This document shows, piece by piece, positions 54,623 to 64,000 of a DNA stretch of 64,000 bases. Made by a program: the position numbers and the translations under genes. Position 1 is the first letter of the stretch, and the number at the start of each line of letters is the position of its first letter. Source of the DNA: CAMLHP01 sp035759745 (GTDB lineage Bacteria > Gemmatimonadota > Gemmatimonadetes > Gemmatimonadales > GWC2-71-9); contig DASTUF010000062.1 of the NCBI GenBank assembly GCA_035759745.1, positions 49,433 to 113,432 on the forward strand. Direction: 5' to 3'. The notes beneath the pieces are model-generated. The model was given only the letters and a program-made list of their open reading frames with translations. It did not search any database and had not been told where the DNA came from.

Positions 54623-55662
54623 GGACCAGCATCGACCCGCTGGAGCTCGCCCACCACTTCGCGCTGCCCGCTCCGCCCGCGTCGCTGGTGGCGCTCGAGG
54701 GAGGGCTGATCAACCGGTCGTGGCGGGTAGGTGCCGCCGATGGCAGCGAGTGGCTGCTGCAACGCATCAACCCCGATGTCTTTCCCGATGGCGCGCAGGT
54801 CATCGAGAACATCGCCCGGGTCACGGCGCACATCGGGCGGCGCCTTGCTGGCGGTGAGGAGGACGGGCGCAGGTGCCTGGCGCTGGTTCGCACGCCGGAC
54901 GATGCGTTGGGAGTTCGGGACCCCGATGGCGCGTGGTGGCGGATGTACCGCTTCATTGCCCGGGCTCACACTCGGCTCACCGCGCAGGGCGCGGACGATG
55001 CCTTCGTGGCTGCGCGGGCGTTCGGCGAGTTCCTGGCGCAGGTGGCGGATTTCCAGGAACCGCTGCACGAGACGATTCCCGGCTTCCATGACACGGCGCG
55101 TCGCCTGGCAGCGCTGGAGGACGCGAGCGCCGCCGATTCCGAAGGCAGGGTGCGTCACGCCGTACCGGAACTGGAACTGGCGCATGAATGGCGGGGGTTG
55201 GCGCACCAGCTGGGACCGTTGCTCGACGCAGGCCGGCTGCCGCGGCGGGTAGTACACAACGACGCCAAGATCGCCAATGTCCTGTTCGACGACGAGACCG
55301 GTGCGGCGCTCTGCGTGATCGACCTCGACACTGTGATGCCAGGGACCGCGCTCTGGGACGTGGGCGACCTGCTGCGATCGCTCGCCTCGCAGGTTGGAGA
55401 GGAAGCCGCGGACCCGGCCGAAGTCGAGGTCGAGAGGGAACGGCTGGAGGCGGTGCAGGACGGGTGGCTGACGGGAGCGGCGTCCGTGGTATCAGCGCAG
55501 GAGCGCTCGCTTATCCTGGATGCCGGGCGGGTCATCGCCTACGAGCAGGGCGTGCGCTTCCTGACCGACTACCTGCTGGGCGACCGGTACTACCCGGTGA
55601 ACGATGGGGAGCACAACCTGCGGCGGGCGAGGACGCAGTTTGCCGTTGTTCGACAGTTGTAG
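54619..55662 (+). CDS. NahK-like sugar 1-kinase (APH fold)
   Basis: A 347-aa aminoglycoside-phosphotransferase-fold kinase. The diagnostic N-terminal phrase GGLINRSWRV and LLQRINPDVFPDGAQVIENI is that of N-acetylhexosamine 1-kinases. The catalytic loop is VVHNDAKIANVLF (normally HxDxxxxN; here HNDAKIAN), and the metal Asp is in CVIDLDTVMPG. With the upstream nucleotidyltransferase it could turn N-acetylhexosamine into an NDP-sugar. The start is TTG 54619, overlapping the previous stop. The substrate is inferred from family resemblance. Confidence 0.82.
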   Translation: MRTSIDPLELAHHFALPAPPASLVALEGGLINRSWRVGAADGSEWLLQRINPDVFPDGAQVIENIARVTAHIGRRLAGGEEDGRRCLALVRTPDDALGVRDPDGAWWRMYRFIARAHTRLTAQGADDAFVAARAFGEFLAQVADFQEPLHETIPGFHDTARRLAALEDASAADSEGRVRHAVPELELAHEWRGLAHQLGPLLDAGRLPRRVVHNDAKIANVLFDDETGAALCVIDLDTVMPGTALWDVGDLLRSLASQVGEEAADPAEVEVERERLEAVQDGWLTGAASVVSAQERSLILDAGRVIAYEQGVRFLTDYLLGDRYYPVNDGEHNLRRARTQFAVVRQL

Positions 55663-55669
55663 CACCTGC

Positions 55670-55709
55670 GGAACTGCAACAGCGTGAACGGAACTGAAAC
55701 CGCGTAAAA
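55670..55709 (+). repeat. Two tandem 20-bp units, related to 13661-13700
   Basis: Units 55670-55689 (GGAACTGCAACAGCGTGAAC) and 55690-55709 (GGAACTGAAACCGCGTAAAA) match at 16 of 20 positions and resemble the pair before dapF. They start 7 bp after the NahK-like stop. Confidence 0.65.
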
Positions 55710-55722
55710 GGGCTACGGGGTC

Positions 55723-55765
55723 GCGGCTGATAGCCGCTGCTCGGCACGTGTCGCCTTCGGCGACA
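55723..55765. terminator. Two hairpins between convergent genes
   Basis: GCGGCT/AGCCGC (55723-55737, 3-base loop) and TGTCGCC/GGCGACA (55749-55765, TTC loop) lie between the NahK-like gene and the symporter, which face each other. Neither has a U-run. They may act as a two-way transcription barrier. Confidence 0.5.
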
Positions 55766-55793
55766 ATGCTCTGCACGTCACGGGCTGCCCTTG

Positions 55794-55826
55794 TCACGTC
55801 TCACTGTTCACTTCTCACTTCTCACC
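55794..55826. repeat. Tandem TCACTTC-type heptamers
   Basis: About five 7-bp units (TCACGTC, TCACTGT, TCACTTC, TCACTTC, then TCACC) run into the 3' end of the symporter gene. On the minus strand they read as GTGAGAA-type heptamers, close to the AGTGGGA units at 35541-35575. Confidence 0.75.
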
Positions 55827-57590
55827 GCCCTCCCCCCACATCTTCGGCAGCAGCCTCAGCAGCCCGCTCCCGCTCGCGACAAAGATCGCGAACCACATCA
55901 GCGCCTGGGACCATTGGCCGTAGAGCGCGCTGCCGGTGCCGAACAGCGCCGCATACACGAAGGCACAGCCCAGCACCCAGCCGAGCAGCGAGTTGGCCAT
56001 CGAGTCGGGCGAGCCTTCGGTGACACCGGCCTCTGCGACGACCGGCCGCCAGCCGGGACCAGCCGGCTGGACCTTGCGATAGAAGGCGACCAGCTGGCTC
56101 CGCTCGGTGGGGCGCGTCATCAGGGTGACGGCGATCCACACGATGGTGGTCGTCGCCACGGTGGCGAGCAGCGGAGTATGGGGCCCGATGTCCGCACCGG
56201 ACTTGCCGGCCACGAAGAAGCCCAGCGCCACGAGGAAGGACGAGGTCATCGCCGCGATCTCGCTCCAGGCGTTGATCCGCCACCAGAACCAGCGCAGCAG
56301 GTAGAGCAGCCCCGTCCCCGCCCCGATCGAAAGCAGCAGCTGGAACGCCGCGCTGGCATTGTCGAGCAGCGGCGTGAAGGCGGCGGCCAGCGCCATGAGC
56401 AGACCGGTGGTGAGCCGGCCGACGAAGACATAGTGCTTTTCCGTTGCGCCCGGCTTGAGGAAGCGCCTGTAGATGTCGTGGACCAGGTACGACGTGCCCC
56501 AGTTGAGGTGGGTGGAGATGGTGGACACGTAGGCGGCCAGCAGGCCGGCCACCATCAACCCCAGCAGACCAGCCGGCAGGAAGGTCAGCATCGCCGGGTA
56601 CGCCATGTCGTGGCCGATGAGGTCCGGATCCACGTGGGGCAGCGCCTGGCCGATGTCGGCCAGCGTCGGGAACACCAGGATCGACGCCAGCGCCACGATG
56701 ATCCAGGGCCACGAACGCAGCGCGTAATGGGCCACATTGAAGAACAGCGTGCCAGCCAGGGCGTCCCGTTCGCTGCGCGCCGCCAGCATCCGCTGGGCGA
56801 TGTAGCTCCCGCCCCCTGGCTCCGCTCCCGGGTACCATACCGACCACCATTGCACTGTCAGCGGAATCACCAGCACTGACAGGGTCAGGCCCCAGTTGCC
56901 GAAGTCCGGGAGCAGCGCGAGCGTCTGGGGGTCGATCCGGGTCACCAGCCCTGACAGCCCGCCCACCTCCGGTTGTCGCAGCGCGTAGACCGCCGCCGCG
57001 ACCGACCCGGTCATGGCGATGCCGAACTGGATGAAGTCGGTCACCAGCACGCCCCAGAGCCCCGACGTCGCCGCGAACGCGACGTTGATGAGGGCGCAGA
57101 CCAGTAGCGTCTGCCACATGGGCCAGCCGAGCAGCACGTTGGCGATCTTGGCCGCGGCGAGGTTGACGGTGGCCATGATGACGCAGTTGAAGAACAGGCC
57201 CAGGTACACCGCCCGGAATGCCCGCACCGCCGACGCCGCCTTGCCGCTGTAGCGCAGCTCGTAGAACTCGAGGTCGGTCATCACACCCGACCGTCGCCAG
57301 AGCTTGGCGAAGAAGAACACCGTCGCCATGCCGGTCAGCAGGAACGCCCACCAGACCCAGTTGTTGGCGACGCCCCCCTCGCGGACCAGGTTGGTCACGA
57401 GGTTGGGGGTGTCGGTGCTGAAGGTGGTGGCCACCATGGACACGCCGATCAGCCACCAGGGTGCGCTTCGGCCCGAGGTGAAGAACTCGGCGGTGCTCGA
57501 TCCCGCCCGTCGGGCCAGCAGCACCGCGGGCGTGAACGAGATCGCAATCGACAGCACCACGATGACCCAGTCGAGCGTCGTCAGATGCAT
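55815..57590 (-). CDS. Sodium:solute symporter (SSS family)
   Basis: A 591-aa inner-membrane symporter of the SSS family (SGLT type). It has about 13-14 TM helices with LLARRAGSSTAEFFTSGRSAPWW at the start, SMVATTFSTDTPNLV as the Na+-binding region of TM1, and ELRYSGKAASAVRAFRAVY. Members import sugars, amino acids or other solutes with Na+. The facing plus-strand NahK-like kinase and nucleotidyltransferase suggest a sugar, perhaps a hexosamine, but this is inferred. The ATG at 57590 was chosen as the first good start; its 3' end overlaps a heptamer repeat. Confidence 0.92.
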   Translation of the reverse strand: MHLTTLDWVIVVLSIAISFTPAVLLARRAGSSTAEFFTSGRSAPWWLIGVSMVATTFSTDTPNLVTNLVREGGVANNWVWWAFLLTGMATVFFFAKLWRRSGVMTDLEFYELRYSGKAASAVRAFRAVYLGLFFNCVIMATVNLAAAKIANVLLGWPMWQTLLVCALINVAFAATSGLWGVLVTDFIQFGIAMTGSVAAAVYALRQPEVGGLSGLVTRIDPQTLALLPDFGNWGLTLSVLVIPLTVQWWSVWYPGAEPGGGSYIAQRMLAARSERDALAGTLFFNVAHYALRSWPWIIVALASILVFPTLADIGQALPHVDPDLIGHDMAYPAMLTFLPAGLLGLMVAGLLAAYVSTISTHLNWGTSYLVHDIYRRFLKPGATEKHYVFVGRLTTGLLMALAAAFTPLLDNASAAFQLLLSIGAGTGLLYLLRWFWWRINAWSEIAAMTSSFLVALGFFVAGKSGADIGPHTPLLATVATTTIVWIAVTLMTRPTERSQLVAFYRKVQPAGPGWRPVVAEAGVTEGSPDSMANSLLGWVLGCAFVYAALFGTGSALYGQWSQALMWFAIFVASGSGLLRLLPKMWGEGGEK

Positions 57591-57627
57591 GGCTTCTCCG
57601 AGGATGGCGAACGGAAGGGGACGCTGG

Positions 57628-60600
57628 CTAGGCCGGGCGGTCGACCAGTTCCCTGATCTTGGCGCTCAGCTCGGCGGAACTGAACGGCTTGGACAAGAGC
57701 GCGGTACTGCCGTCCACCACACCCTTTTGGGCCAACTCCTCGAGACCGAATCCGGACATGAGCACCACCGGAACGGCGGGGAACTGCTCCGAGATGCGCT
57801 GCCGAAGCTCGGCGCCATCCATGACAGGCATCACGACGTCGCTTACCACCACGCCCACCTCGGCGACATGCTGGGCGAGGAGAGCGAGCGCTTGCCGGCC
57901 GTCACTGGCCTCCAGCACGGTGTACCCCAGGTCGGTGAGGACGCGGGACACCAGTGACCGCACCAACGGCTCATCGTCCACCAGCAGCACGGTTTCGGTG
58001 CCGCGATGCTCCTCCGCCGGCTCCAGCACTGCGGCAGGCATCGGCGGGACAATCGGCAGATCCACATGGGGAAGGTCGATGGTGAACGTGGCGCCCTGGC
58101 CCGGCGTACTCTCCACCCAGATCAAACCCCCGCTCTGCTTCACCAGGCCGTAGACGCTCGCCAGCCCGAGCCCCGAGCCCTGGCCGATAGGCTTGGTGGT
58201 GAAAAACGGCTCGAAGATCCGGGCCTGGGTCTGCGGATCCATTCCCTTCCCCGAGTCGGAGACGGTCAGGCGGGCGTAGCTGCCCCTGGGAACCGCCGGC
58301 TCGTCAGGCCCGTCCGAAGGCGAGTCCGATACGATGACCGCCTGGGTGGCGATCCGCAGCCGGCCATGTCCGTCCATGGCATCGCGCGCGTTCATCACCA
58401 GGTTCATCAGCACCTGTTCCAGCTGGGCCTGGTCAGCCCGCACCCTTCCCACCCGCTCGCCGAGCTCGAATTCCACGCTGACGCCCGGCCCCAGCAGTCG
58501 GTGGAGCAGGTGCTCGACCGAGGCCACGATGGTGTTCAGTTCGAACACCGCCGGCCGGAGCGCCTGCCGCCGGCTGAACGAGAGCAGCTGCTGACTGATG
58601 GCGGCAGCGCGGTCGGCAGCCCGGCCGATCTGGCCGATATCCGGCCGCCGGGGATCGTCAGTCCCGGTGGCCTTGAGCAGGAAGCCGACCAGGCCGATTA
58701 CCACGGTCATCTGGTTGTTGATCTCATGCGCGATGCCGCCAGCCAGCTGGCCCACCGCCTGCATTCGTGAACTCTCCTGAGCGGCGAGCGCGGCCCGCTT
58801 GCGATCGGTAACGTCCTCCAGCGCCAGCAACACCCGAGGCGGGCCCCGCCAGGCAATCATGCCGCCACTCAGGCGCAGGACCCGCTTGCCGTCGACCGCC
58901 AGCGAGACCTCCAGCTCCGGCCCGGCGAGCGGTTGGGTGGCGGCCCGCACCAGCGCCAGGAAATCGTCGACCGTACCTGGCTCCGCTCCACCCACCAGGT
59001 CCTGGATCCGGTCGCGACCCATGGTCGACGGGCTGGTGCCCAACGCCACATGAAACGCGTGATTCGCATGCACGATGCGGTCGTCATCGTCGAGCACCAC
59101 AAGTGGGTCCATGATCGTGTCCACGACCGCGTCCTTGTACGCGCTCGCGTCCCGCGCCACGGCCACATCCGCCTTGAGCTTGGCAATGTCCACGAAGGCC
59201 AGTGCCACGGTGTCCGGACCACCGCCGGACTGGATGGGCCAGACCCGGAGCGAACGCCAGCGCCCCTCAATGTCGCGGAGCTCCAGCTCCTGAGGCTCGG
59301 CCTGGACCGAAGCGCGCTCGATCAGTCCCTCCAGGTCTGCCTGCTCGACGGGAAGCGTGCCACTGCCGAGCGTCCGCCCCACGCTTGCGGGCGCGAGATG
59401 AAAATCGACCGCCGCGCGGGCGTTGAAGGCACGGAGTCGCAGGTCGGGACTGAGCAGGAGCAGCGGCATGTCGACGGCTTCCAGCAAGGCGCTCACCTCG
59501 GCGGCGCGCGCCTGCAGCTCGGCGTTCCGCTGCTGGAGCTGCTCGTTGAGCGTATTGAGCTCCTCGTTGAGTGACTGGAGCTCCTCCTTGGCCGACTCCA
59601 GCTCCTCGTTGGTGCTCTGGTACTCCTCATTCACCGAGAGGCTGGCCTCGTACGCCGCCTGCAGTTCGGCGTGCACGGAATCCTGCTGGTCGATGAGGCT
59701 CTGCAGGTATTCCTTGCTCTCCGCGAGCTCCGATTCGAGCTGCCGCACGCGCGAGGCCGGCGCGCCGGGCGGACCGGCGTCCTCCCCACCAGCGGAGCCA
59801 CTGCGATGTCCCGGCTCGGCGGCAAACACCACATGGAAGTACTGCGCTTCACCGTCGTCGAGCTGGACCGGCAGCACGGTCAAAGTGAGCCGCCTGGCCC
59901 GTGTACCCGACCTGACGGGTACACCCGCGCGCCGGGTCGTGGCGTTGAGCTTCCTGGCGCGACGCAGCAGCCGCCCGATGACCAGCTGCAGATCCGGATG
60001 GGCCAGCCGGAGAATCTGCGCCGTGGGCCCGCCGGTGGGCGCCTCCAGCCACGGACTGGTGGATCCCTGGTAGTGCAACACCTCGAATTCGCGGTTCACG
60101 ATCACGCTGGCCGATGGATACTCGGCGAAGAACACCTGCTCAGCGGCGCGCCGGACCTCGGCGGTGCTCCACGGCAACTGGGGGCCCCGAGGCAGCTGGC
60201 CGTCGGAAAGCGGCGCGGGCTGCCAGGCGCGGCCGCCCCCCGGCGTCACCTGTATGCGCGCCGGCCCCGCGCGGCGCAGATAGATCTTCCGGGTGCGATC
60301 GAATGGCGAGAACAGTCCCTCGACGCCAGCAGCCGTCTCGGCCGGCCCCAGCGCCAGGTAGCCGCCAGGCCTGAGTGCGTAGTGCATGTTCTGCAGCACC
60401 CGACGCTGCAGTACCGCATCCAGATAGATCAGCACGTTGCTGCACAGCACCAGGTCGAGCTGGGCAAAGGGTGGATCGCGCGTGATGTCGTGCCGGGCGA
60501 ATACGCACATGTCCCGCAGCCGTTTGGACACCTGGTAGCCGTTCTCGAGCGCCACGAAGTGCTGCTTCAGGCGCGCGGCGGAAACGTGCGCTGAGATGCT

Positions 60601-61770
60601 CTCGGGGTACTGGCCCAAGCGCGCGACCGCGAGCGCCGAGTCGCTCACGTCGGAGGCGAAGATGCGAACGGGAAGTTCTGTGCCGAGCGCCGCCTCGGCC
60701 TCCAGAAACGTGATCGCCAGCGAATAGGCCTCCTCGCCCGTGGCGCAGCCGACGACCCAGACCCGCACCGCGGCGCTGCCACTCCGGCTTGCTGCCAATG
60801 CAGGAATGACGGTGGTCCGCAGGGCTTCAAATGTCTCGGACTCCCGAAAGAACCGCGTGACCTGAATCAGGACCGACTGGAAGAGTGCGCTGACCTCGTC
60901 GGGCTCCTGCCGCAGCCGCTGCACGTAATCAGCGAGTTGCGGAACCCCGACCGATTCCGCCCGGCGCTGGATGCGTCGCACCAGGCTGGGTCGCTTGTAG
61001 TGCTGGAAATTCACGCCGGTGGCGTCCTGGAGTACCTTGATCGCCGATTCCACGGCTTCAGCGTCGCCAGCCGAGAGGTGGGGCAGCGGGCGGTCGGGGT
61101 CGGTATCGTCTCCGCAGGCGCCGGGGGTCCGGGCGTCGCTGACAGCTGGCGGGGAGCTTGGCGTGGCCAGAGACGTCAGCGCTTGGGCGATGCGTTCCAG
61201 AGGAAGGGTGCTGTCCACTGCGCCGGCGTCGATGGCGCTCCGGGGCATGCCCTCGTGCACGGCGTCGGCCGGATCCTGGGCGAAGGTCTTCCCGCCATGG
61301 GCCTTGATGGCCTGGAGTCCGGCCGTGCCGTCGGAGCCTGTGCCTGAGAGGACCACGCCGACGGCCGAAGGCCCCTGCTCGAGCGCCAGCGATTCGAAGA
61401 AGCGGTCGATCGTCGCCGGAATCCCGTCCTGCTGGTTCCGCGCCTGCAGCCGGATGCGGCCGTCCTTGATCAGCATGTGGCGATCCGCCGGCAGCACATA
61501 GACGTGATTGGGGTGCGGCACGTCACCGTCGGTCGCTTCCCGCACCGGCATCGGGGTGGCCGGCGAGAGCAACCGGGCGAGTTCGCTATGGTGGGTGGGC
61601 GAGAGATGCGAAAGCAGCACAAACGCCATGCCGCTGTCGGCCGGAAGCGCCGTGAGCAGGCGGGTGAAGGCCTCCACGCCGCCAGCTGAGGCGCCGATTC
61701 CCACCAACCTCGTGGCTGGCGTTAGCTCACGCTCCTCATGAACGGGCGGCCCAGAGGCCTGTTCTGTCAT
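57628..61770 (-). CDS. CheB-CheR-PAS-histidine kinase-receiver hybrid protein
   Basis: A single 1380-aa signalling protein. In order: CheB methylesterase domain (about 20-205) with GIGASAGGVEAF, SHLSPTHHSEL and SGTGSDGTAG; CheR methyltransferase (about 240-500) with VGCATGEEAYSLAI and SNVLIYLD; a PAS-like segment; a coiled coil (about 680-760) rich in NEEL/LNEQL units; two more PAS domains; a histidine kinase with His in GGIAHEINNQMTV and HATPase boxes DSGKGMD, FEPFFTTK and GSGLGLA; and a receiver domain with VLLVDDEP and the phospho-Asp in VVSDVVMPVMDG. ATG 61770 precedes the CheB domain directly. No chemoreceptors or other Che genes are near, so it probably runs its own non-motility circuit. 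Confidence 0.93.
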   Translation of the reverse strand: MTEQASGPPVHEERELTPATRLVGIGASAGGVEAFTRLLTALPADSGMAFVLLSHLSPTHHSELARLLSPATPMPVREATDGDVPHPNHVYVLPADRHMLIKDGRIRLQARNQQDGIPATIDRFFESLALEQGPSAVGVVLSGTGSDGTAGLQAIKAHGGKTFAQDPADAVHEGMPRSAIDAGAVDSTLPLERIAQALTSLATPSSPPAVSDARTPGACGDDTDPDRPLPHLSAGDAEAVESAIKVLQDATGVNFQHYKRPSLVRRIQRRAESVGVPQLADYVQRLRQEPDEVSALFQSVLIQVTRFFRESETFEALRTTVIPALAASRSGSAAVRVWVVGCATGEEAYSLAITFLEAEAALGTELPVRIFASDVSDSALAVARLGQYPESISAHVSAARLKQHFVALENGYQVSKRLRDMCVFARHDITRDPPFAQLDLVLCSNVLIYLDAVLQRRVLQNMHYALRPGGYLALGPAETAAGVEGLFSPFDRTRKIYLRRAGPARIQVTPGGGRAWQPAPLSDGQLPRGPQLPWSTAEVRRAAEQVFFAEYPSASVIVNREFEVLHYQGSTSPWLEAPTGGPTAQILRLAHPDLQLVIGRLLRRARKLNATTRRAGVPVRSGTRARRLTLTVLPVQLDDGEAQYFHVVFAAEPGHRSGSAGGEDAGPPGAPASRVRQLESELAESKEYLQSLIDQQDSVHAELQAAYEASLSVNEEYQSTNEELESAKEELQSLNEELNTLNEQLQQRNAELQARAAEVSALLEAVDMPLLLLSPDLRLRAFNARAAVDFHLAPASVGRTLGSGTLPVEQADLEGLIERASVQAEPQELELRDIEGRWRSLRVWPIQSGGGPDTVALAFVDIAKLKADVAVARDASAYKDAVVDTIMDPLVVLDDDDRIVHANHAFHVALGTSPSTMGRDRIQDLVGGAEPGTVDDFLALVRAATQPLAGPELEVSLAVDGKRVLRLSGGMIAWRGPPRVLLALEDVTDRKRAALAAQESSRMQAVGQLAGGIAHEINNQMTVVIGLVGFLLKATGTDDPRRPDIGQIGRAADRAAAISQQLLSFSRRQALRPAVFELNTIVASVEHLLHRLLGPGVSVEFELGERVGRVRADQAQLEQVLMNLVMNARDAMDGHGRLRIATQAVIVSDSPSDGPDEPAVPRGSYARLTVSDSGKGMDPQTQARIFEPFFTTKPIGQGSGLGLASVYGLVKQSGGLIWVESTPGQGATFTIDLPHVDLPIVPPMPAAVLEPAEEHRGTETVLLVDDEPLVRSLVSRVLTDLGYTVLEASDGRQALALLAQHVAEVGVVVSDVVMPVMDGAELRQRISEQFPAVPVVLMSGFGLEELAQKGVVDGSTALLSKPFSSAELSAKIRELVDRPA

Positions 61771-61848
61771 GTTCGAATCAACCGCTGCGGTGAGCAAGCG
61801 TCAACCGGGAGCACCGTGCCGAGGCCAACCAGCGAAGGGCGCTGCGGA

Positions 61849-62538
61849 TCAGCTGGGCCCGAAAGGCACGGACATCGCCCGCACTGCGCTGGCGGCGTAC
61901 CAGACGCCGAACGCGAGACCGCCGAGCCCGACCAGCGGGATCAGCTGCTGGAAGGCGCGCACGCGGGCCGGACCGCCGAGGACGAAACCCACGGCGGCCG
62001 ACGCGAGACCCATCGAAACCGCGGTGCCCGCAGCGAAGATCAGCAGTGCCAGCGCCGCGTGGCCCGGACCGGCGGCGGTGCCAATCAGCATCGCGCCGGC
62101 GGCACCGGAGCCACCAGCGCCGTGAAGCAGCCCGACCCCCAGCGCTTCGCGCGCGGTCCGCGCCCCGGATGAGTACCGGTGGGTGTGCAGGTAGCCCCGG
62201 CGCCAGCGCAGGAGGAGACGGGCCGCCAGGGCGATGATTACCAGGCCCACCAGGCACTCGGCGGCGGGGCCAGCCCAGCCGGGCAACGCCCGCTGGAAAA
62301 GCACCACCGGCAGGCCCAGCATTAGCAGCGTGAGTGCGTGACCGGTTCCCCAGGCCAGCCCGAGCCGAGCTGCGCGCCGGGCGCCCTGATCGCGCTCTCC
62401 CACGAGCAAGGTGGAGATGGCGGTAAGATGGTCGGGATCGGTAGCGTGGCGGAGCCCCAGCAGGAACGCCGCCCCGAGGGCGACGAACAGCCCCGGGCCA
62501 TCGAGGCCGGTCAGGAGCGCTTCAGGGCCCTGGAGCAT
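61849..62538 (-). CDS. NicO/HupE-like nickel-cobalt transporter
   Basis: A 229-aa membrane protein with six or so hydrophobic segments and the metal-binding motif RHATDPDHLTAIST (HxxxDPDH) in the first helices, typical of the NicO/UreH-type nickel transporters. ATG 62538 was chosen; a longer frame would enter the rRNA terminator. It could provide nickel for LarC-dependent cofactor assembly (larC at 25371), but they are 36 kb apart. Confidence 0.85.
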   Translation of the reverse strand: MLQGPEALLTGLDGPGLFVALGAAFLLGLRHATDPDHLTAISTLLVGERDQGARRAARLGLAWGTGHALTLLMLGLPVVLFQRALPGWAGPAAECLVGLVIIALAARLLLRWRRGYLHTHRYSSGARTAREALGVGLLHGAGGSGAAGAMLIGTAAGPGHAALALLIFAAGTAVSMGLASAAVGFVLGGPARVRAFQQLIPLVGLGGLAFGVWYAASAVRAMSVPFGPS

Positions 62539-62570
62539 GTTGCGCGCGTCCGGTGGCTGGTGGATGAGAC

Positions 62571-62604
62571 AAAGCCCGGCCCCCACGAGGGGGAACCGGG
62601 CTTT
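62571..62604. terminator. rRNA operon terminator (nested hairpin)
   Basis: AAAGCCCGG and CCGGGCTTT pair over 9 bp, with an inner CCCCC/GGGGG stem around ACGA. It lies 8 bp after the 5S gene (minus strand) and could stop transcription both from the rRNA operon and from the opposite direction. It overlaps no coding sequence. Confidence 0.85.
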
Positions 62605-62612
62605 GAAGGGAA

Positions 62613-62730
62613 GGCTGGCGACGGTCTACTCTCCCACCACCTCTCGATGGCAGTACCATCGACGCTACGGGGCTTAACTACCGTGTTCGGAATGGGAACG
62701 GGTGTGGCCCCCGCGCGCTAGTCGTCAGCC
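62613..62730 (-). rRNA. rrf: 5S ribosomal RNA
   Basis: The minus strand reads GGCTGACGACTAGCG at the 5' end and CCGTCGCCAGCC at the 3' end, closing the usual terminal helix. The conserved segments CCCGTTCCCATTCCGAACAC, AGTTAAGCCCC and GGTGGGAGAGTAG are present. At 118 nt the length is normal. Boundaries are set by the terminal stem. Confidence 0.95.
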
Positions 62731-62824
62731 ATTTCCTGGAGCCCCGCGCCGGAGCGCGGGGCGACAGCAAATGACAATTGAAGGGAATGCGTGATCAGGC
62801 AGGAATCCGGAACTACAAAGGGAA
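62731..62824 (-). other. 23S-5S internal spacer
   Basis: A 94-bp spacer between 23S and 5S rRNA genes with no tRNA. CCCCGCG and CGCGGGG (around 62742-62761) form a processing-stem-like hairpin. Confidence 0.7.

Positions 62825-64000
<1,176 letters not shown>

Overview
The window is GC-rich, tightly packed bacterial chromosome with no mobile elements or CRISPR arrays. The organism is a diderm: it carries LPS export (LptC/LptA/LptB), lipid A (LpxK-like), BamA/Skp and LolCD functions. It also carries genes better known from Firmicutes: BshC for bacillithiol and the McsA-McsB-ClpC arginine-phosphorylation system. This mix, the RpoN, YfhO and radical-SAM DUF512 proteins, and short intergenic heptamer repeats fit a Gemmatimonadota-like bacterium. 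That placement is inference; the partial 23S rRNA at the right edge could settle it.

Layout. From 1 to 14.5 kb everything is on the plus strand: a cut-off hypothetical gene, a TrpG/PabA amidotransferase, pyrG, an LPS-export cluster ending in rpoN (same order as in Proteobacteria), an envelope polysaccharide/lipid cluster (two GT2 enzymes, a GT4 enzyme, an AglD/MprF-like flippase-type protein, a YfhO-like protein), and dapF. From 14.8 to 53.7 kb everything is on the minus strand, in long chains with 1-4 bp (or slightly longer) overlaps: DUF512-der-plsY-gpsA-merR-surE-pcm-dedA-acyP (phospholipid synthesis and housekeeping); murJ-uvrC-thrC-larC-TPR; gdh-rlmH-methyltransferase-bshC; prfB-lysS-lolC-lolD-mcsA-mcsB-clpC followed closely by bamA-skp-fabZ-lpxK; GGDEF-like and zinc-ribbon genes; and era-Trm112-CAX. 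tRNA-Arg(CCT) and tRNA-Gly(CCC) lie between clusters. At 53.7 kb a divergent pair of starts only 23 bp apart leads into a plus-strand nucleotidyltransferase and a NahK-like sugar kinase, facing a convergent sodium:solute symporter. A 1380-residue CheB-CheR-PAS-kinase-receiver protein, a NicO-type nickel transporter and the 3' part of an rRNA operon (5S, partial 23S) close the window.

How the genes work together. Most of the window serves envelope building (LPS transport, outer-membrane protein insertion, lipoprotein release, lipid II flipping, phospholipid synthesis) alongside translation and protein quality control. The most unusual items are a double Clp N-domain fused to a CAX-type cation exchanger in a genome that also encodes McsAB-ClpC, an LptB with about 137 extra N-terminal residues, an LpxK homologue lacking its P-loop lysine and DDGxQH motif, a conserved RF2 programmed frameshift, and a kinase/nucleotidyltransferase/symporter cassette that looks like hexosamine salvage.
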